From NCBI GenBank assembly GCA_020725315.1, contig DYFG01000077.1:1-7750 (forward strand): DNA of 7,750 nt, written 5' to 3'. The translations under genes and the position numbers were made by a program. Below the pieces are notes generated by a model. The model searched no databases, was not told where the DNA came from, and saw only the letters and a list, made by a program, of their open reading frames with translations. Every line of letters starts with the position of its first letter. The first letter of the stretch is position 1. The DNA comes from Nitrosotalea sp. Its GTDB lineage: Archaea > Halobacteriota > Syntropharchaeia > Alkanophagales > Methanospirareceae. Below are positions 5,550 through 7,750 of this stretch, piece by piece.

Positions 5550-6476
5550 ATGACATACCTATTCATCGGAATAGGAAACGCAGGGGGAGCAATTTCCGAT
5601 GCTTTACTGGACTATAAGGTGATAAGAAGGGCAAAGCCACTTGTGCTCAAGACCAAGCCAGAAAGCGATAAGGACGATAAAATTGAGGGACCCCTAAAGG
5701 AACTAAAAGGCGTTGATTTCGCTCTTTTATTCTCAGGTCTAAGTAATAGCAATATCACGCCTCGTATAGCAGAAATACTTGCCGGACGAAAGATAAAAAT
5801 AGTTCTCGTTGGCATTCTGCCTGCACATAGAAGGGAAAAAAGAGAGAAGCTCATAGAAGCATATCATTCGATGGAAACGCTAAAAGAGCATGTAAACTCA
5901 TTTATAATCATTGATAACCAGCGGATAGCGCACCTTCCCAATTTCGAAGACTATTATCCGAGCTATAACCGGTATATTGCAGCGGGCATCGCTGATATTC
6001 TGAGAGGAACATCACCACCGGGTTCACCATCTGACTCTGAGAGGCAATTGTCCTTGCACCTCGATGAGGTTGTGAAGGGATTATCGTTCGATGATGAGCC
6101 CGGATATGTGGCATTATCAAGAGCCTCGGAGCTGACAAAGGGTTTATGGGGTTACATCTTCCCGTTTCTGAGGCACAACCCGCTCGATCTTGGAACACTG
6201 CTTCGTGTCTCAGTAGAGAAGTTCAGCGTTTCTGATGCACCGTTAGGCTGCGAGAAGAGCGTGTCCTTTCTTCAAGTCCCCGAATATTATGTCAGGAGCA
6301 GGAGTGTGGATAGGGAACAGGTAGAGGAGTTCATGCTCTCCTATTCGAGAGAGTTCCATCTCGCTGTAACCATCACAAAGCGGAATATAGCAGCGATAAC
6401 CAATTTATTCACCTATACCTTTGACCAGTTGGAACGATTACGTGAGATAAGGAGGCTTGCGTATGAGGGGGTATAG
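5550..6476 (+). CDS. CetZ/FtsZ/tubulin-superfamily protein with degenerate phosphate-binding loops (308 aa)
   Basis: Divergent member of the tubulin/FtsZ superfamily, closest in pattern to archaeal CetZ; this is a by-eye match against remembered family motifs. T1 appears as GIGNAGG (res 7-13, compare GxGQAGG) and a T2-like strand as PLVLKTKPESD (30-40). The T4 glycine loop GGGTGSG is replaced by GLSNSNI (63-69) in the expected context, FALLF before and TPRIAEIL after. A T5-like GILP (88-91), IIIDNQRI (119-126, N123 matching the guanine-contacting Asn of tubulin IDNEAL) and an H7-like SYNRYIAAGIADIL (N140) follow. LDEVVKGL (171-178) sits where CetZ has its T7 catalytic acidic residue. The spacing from T1 to T4 is about 30 residues shorter than in FtsZ, so T3 is missing. 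GTP hydrolysis is therefore doubtful, though guanine binding may persist. Cytoplasmic; its 3' end overlaps the next gene. Confidence 0.78.
   Translation: MTYLFIGIGNAGGAISDALLDYKVIRRAKPLVLKTKPESDKDDKIEGPLKELKGVDFALLFSGLSNSNITPRIAEILAGRKIKIVLVGILPAHRREKREKLIEAYHSMETLKEHVNSFIIIDNQRIAHLPNFEDYYPSYNRYIAAGIADILRGTSPPGSPSDSERQLSLHLDEVVKGLSFDDEPGYVALSRASELTKGLWGYIFPFLRHNPLDLGTLLRVSVEKFSVSDAPLGCEKSVSFLQVPEYYVRSRSVDREQVEEFMLSYSREFHLAVTITKRNIAAITNLFTYTFDQLERLREIRRLAYEGV
6451..6455 (+). promoter_or_regulatory. Shine-Dalgarno that decides the start of the 423-aa gene
   Basis: GGAGG lies seven bases before the ATG at 6463, inside the end of the tubulin-like gene. It is the strongest ribosome binding site in the window and favours this ATG over the in-frame TTG at 6457, only one base from the site. 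Confidence 0.75.
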
Positions 6477-7734
6477 GATACTTATTCCGCTTGCTTTTGG
6501 AGCATTAATCGCTCTCGGCTTCTTTATTCTTTTCAACACCGGATCTGACCTCGCAATAACCATTATACTTTTGTTCATTCCTGCAATGATAGGAGTATCG
6601 TTTTTAGTGCGATACCTCGTTACGGTAAGGAAGAGAAGCATAAAGGAGCGAGTGATGGAGCGGGACGTTATGCGAATTGCAAATCGGTATGTAGAAGAAA
6701 TGCGTATTTTACACGATTTCGAAGATAAATATGTGATAAGCGCAAAGGAATTCAGAAAAGAGTTAAGAAAGGTAAAAGAAGGGTTATTTGAGTTGGGATG
6801 TGAGGTAAATGGACGGATAAAGCTTGAGAGAGCGAAACTCAGGAAAGTCGTTTTTGCCGATGTTGAATGGATAGATAAGCTGTTCGGGGGTATAAAAGAG
6901 AGACACGAGGTGGTTCTTTATTCACGGATGATGGATAAATGCAGGGATTACTTAGACAGTCTAAAAGAGCTTGAAAGTGCAGGGTATGAGAATATACAAA
7001 GTCAGATAGAGCAGATGGAATCAAAGATAAGAGCGGGAGAAAGTCTCGATGTGGATTCACTTGAGTTATCAATGTTTATGAATGAAGTCGCTTCGATCCG
7101 TGATGAAACGCTGCGAATCTGTTTGCGGGATGCATCTGGTTTAGAAGGGGAAGGGGGGGAGATGGCAAATGCAGACACTTCCAAAATCAGAACTGATATA
7201 AAAATCGTCGAGCACAGCATAGAGCACGGGAACTACGAAAATGCATCAAAAGTATTGAAGAGTATGATTGCGAGATTGATAGCGTTACTGAAGGATGCGT
7301 TTGAACGGTATAAAGAAGCCACGCTTGAGCTGACAACGGTGGTTGGTGAACTAGCACCTGATGAAGAAGCTAAGAAGGAGGTGGAAGATATAAGAAAAGG
7401 CATAGTCGAGTGTACCGTGCCTTCACAGATAGTAACGCTGCGTGGTTATGGTGATGCACTTCTCAGCACATCCATAACCACTCTGGGGACAGTTTATACC
7501 AGGATATTCGAAATTGAGGAGGAAATAGTGAAGGAGAATCCCTCAACTGAGGTCTATCCCGTGGAATATTGGGGGAGAGATAAGATGGTCGAGGTTGAGG
7601 AACTTAAGTCGATATCCGCTTCTGATATAACGAGATTTATTCAGAGCTACCGCCGTTTCGCTTCCGACGCTCATTCGAGGTTGATATATGATTCTGAGAG
7701 GTTAAAAACTATAAAAGGAAGGCAAAGTAATTAA
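6463..7734 (+). CDS. membrane-hairpin protein with long cytoplasmic helical/coiled-coil domain (423 aa)
   Basis: No family recognised. Two membrane segments at the N-terminus (about 6-24, ILIPLAFGALIALGFFILF, and 29-53) are separated by a five-residue turn, so both ends face the cytoplasm. The basic run RKRSIKER after the second segment supports this by the positive-inside rule. The remaining 365 or so residues are highly charged and mostly helical, with coiled-coil character around 90-130, 160-220 and 240-290, a Gly/Glu-rich linker at about 226-240 (LEGEGGEM), and a C-terminal helical region after a Pro-rich turn near 360-370. The ATG at 6463 follows GGAGG at ideal spacing and overlaps the tubulin-like gene by 14 bases, so the two are translated together. 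The layout recalls FtsZ membrane tethers such as EzrA and ZipA, but as analogy of architecture, not detected homology. Confidence 0.87.
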   Translation: MRGYRILIPLAFGALIALGFFILFNTGSDLAITIILLFIPAMIGVSFLVRYLVTVRKRSIKERVMERDVMRIANRYVEEMRILHDFEDKYVISAKEFRKELRKVKEGLFELGCEVNGRIKLERAKLRKVVFADVEWIDKLFGGIKERHEVVLYSRMMDKCRDYLDSLKELESAGYENIQSQIEQMESKIRAGESLDVDSLELSMFMNEVASIRDETLRICLRDASGLEGEGGEMANADTSKIRTDIKIVEHSIEHGNYENASKVLKSMIARLIALLKDAFERYKEATLELTTVVGELAPDEEAKKEVEDIRKGIVECTVPSQIVTLRGYGDALLSTSITTLGTVYTRIFEIEEEIVKENPSTEVYPVEYWGRDKMVEVEELKSISASDITRFIQSYRRFASDAHSRLIYDSERLKTIKGRQSN

Positions 7735-7750
7735 TATATCTAATAATAGT

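Noticed and set aside
7735..7750. AT-rich tail after the last gene
   Set aside because: Sixteen bases are too few to tell a promoter from a terminator or spacer.

Overview
The window is archaeal, most likely euryarchaeal. It carries an archaeal-type Kae1 with the KEOPS signature, a Trm56 (an archaeal tRNA methylase), a CetZ/FtsZ-like protein, TATA-like boxes about 25 bases before start codons, several probably leaderless genes, and oligo-T stretches in place of hairpin terminators. A methanogen- or ANME-related lineage would fit, but nothing here proves it.

Left part (1-2063): tRNA modification plus small conserved genes. On the minus strand, kae1 (t6A37 synthesis, C-terminus cut by the window edge) is preceded by an unrecognised 60-residue ORF that overlaps its start. 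Divergent from these is trm56 (2'-O-methylation of C56). The 78-base divergent spacer holds an AT-rich promoter core and a perfect 17-bp tandem repeat. A 96-residue protein of unknown function converges on trm56.

Right part (2155-7734): a compact four-gene module of two divergent, internally overlapping gene pairs that share a 46-base promoter region. Minus pair: a 327-residue type I membrane protein with a helical ectodomain, then a roughly 800-residue type I membrane protein with four beta-sandwich-like domains in an A-B-A'-B' order, a long helical stalk and a C-terminal membrane anchor. Plus pair: a 308-residue CetZ/FtsZ/tubulin-like protein whose phosphate-binding region is degenerate and shortened, then a 423-residue membrane-hairpin protein with a long cytoplasmic helical domain.

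Taken together, the right part looks like a trans-envelope machine: a cytoplasmic tubulin-like protein, a membrane tether with a coiled-coil-rich cytoplasmic domain, and two proteins facing outward. I do not recognise it as a described system. A role in cell shape, division or surface organisation is inference only. There are no RNA genes, insertion sequences or CRISPR arrays that I can see.
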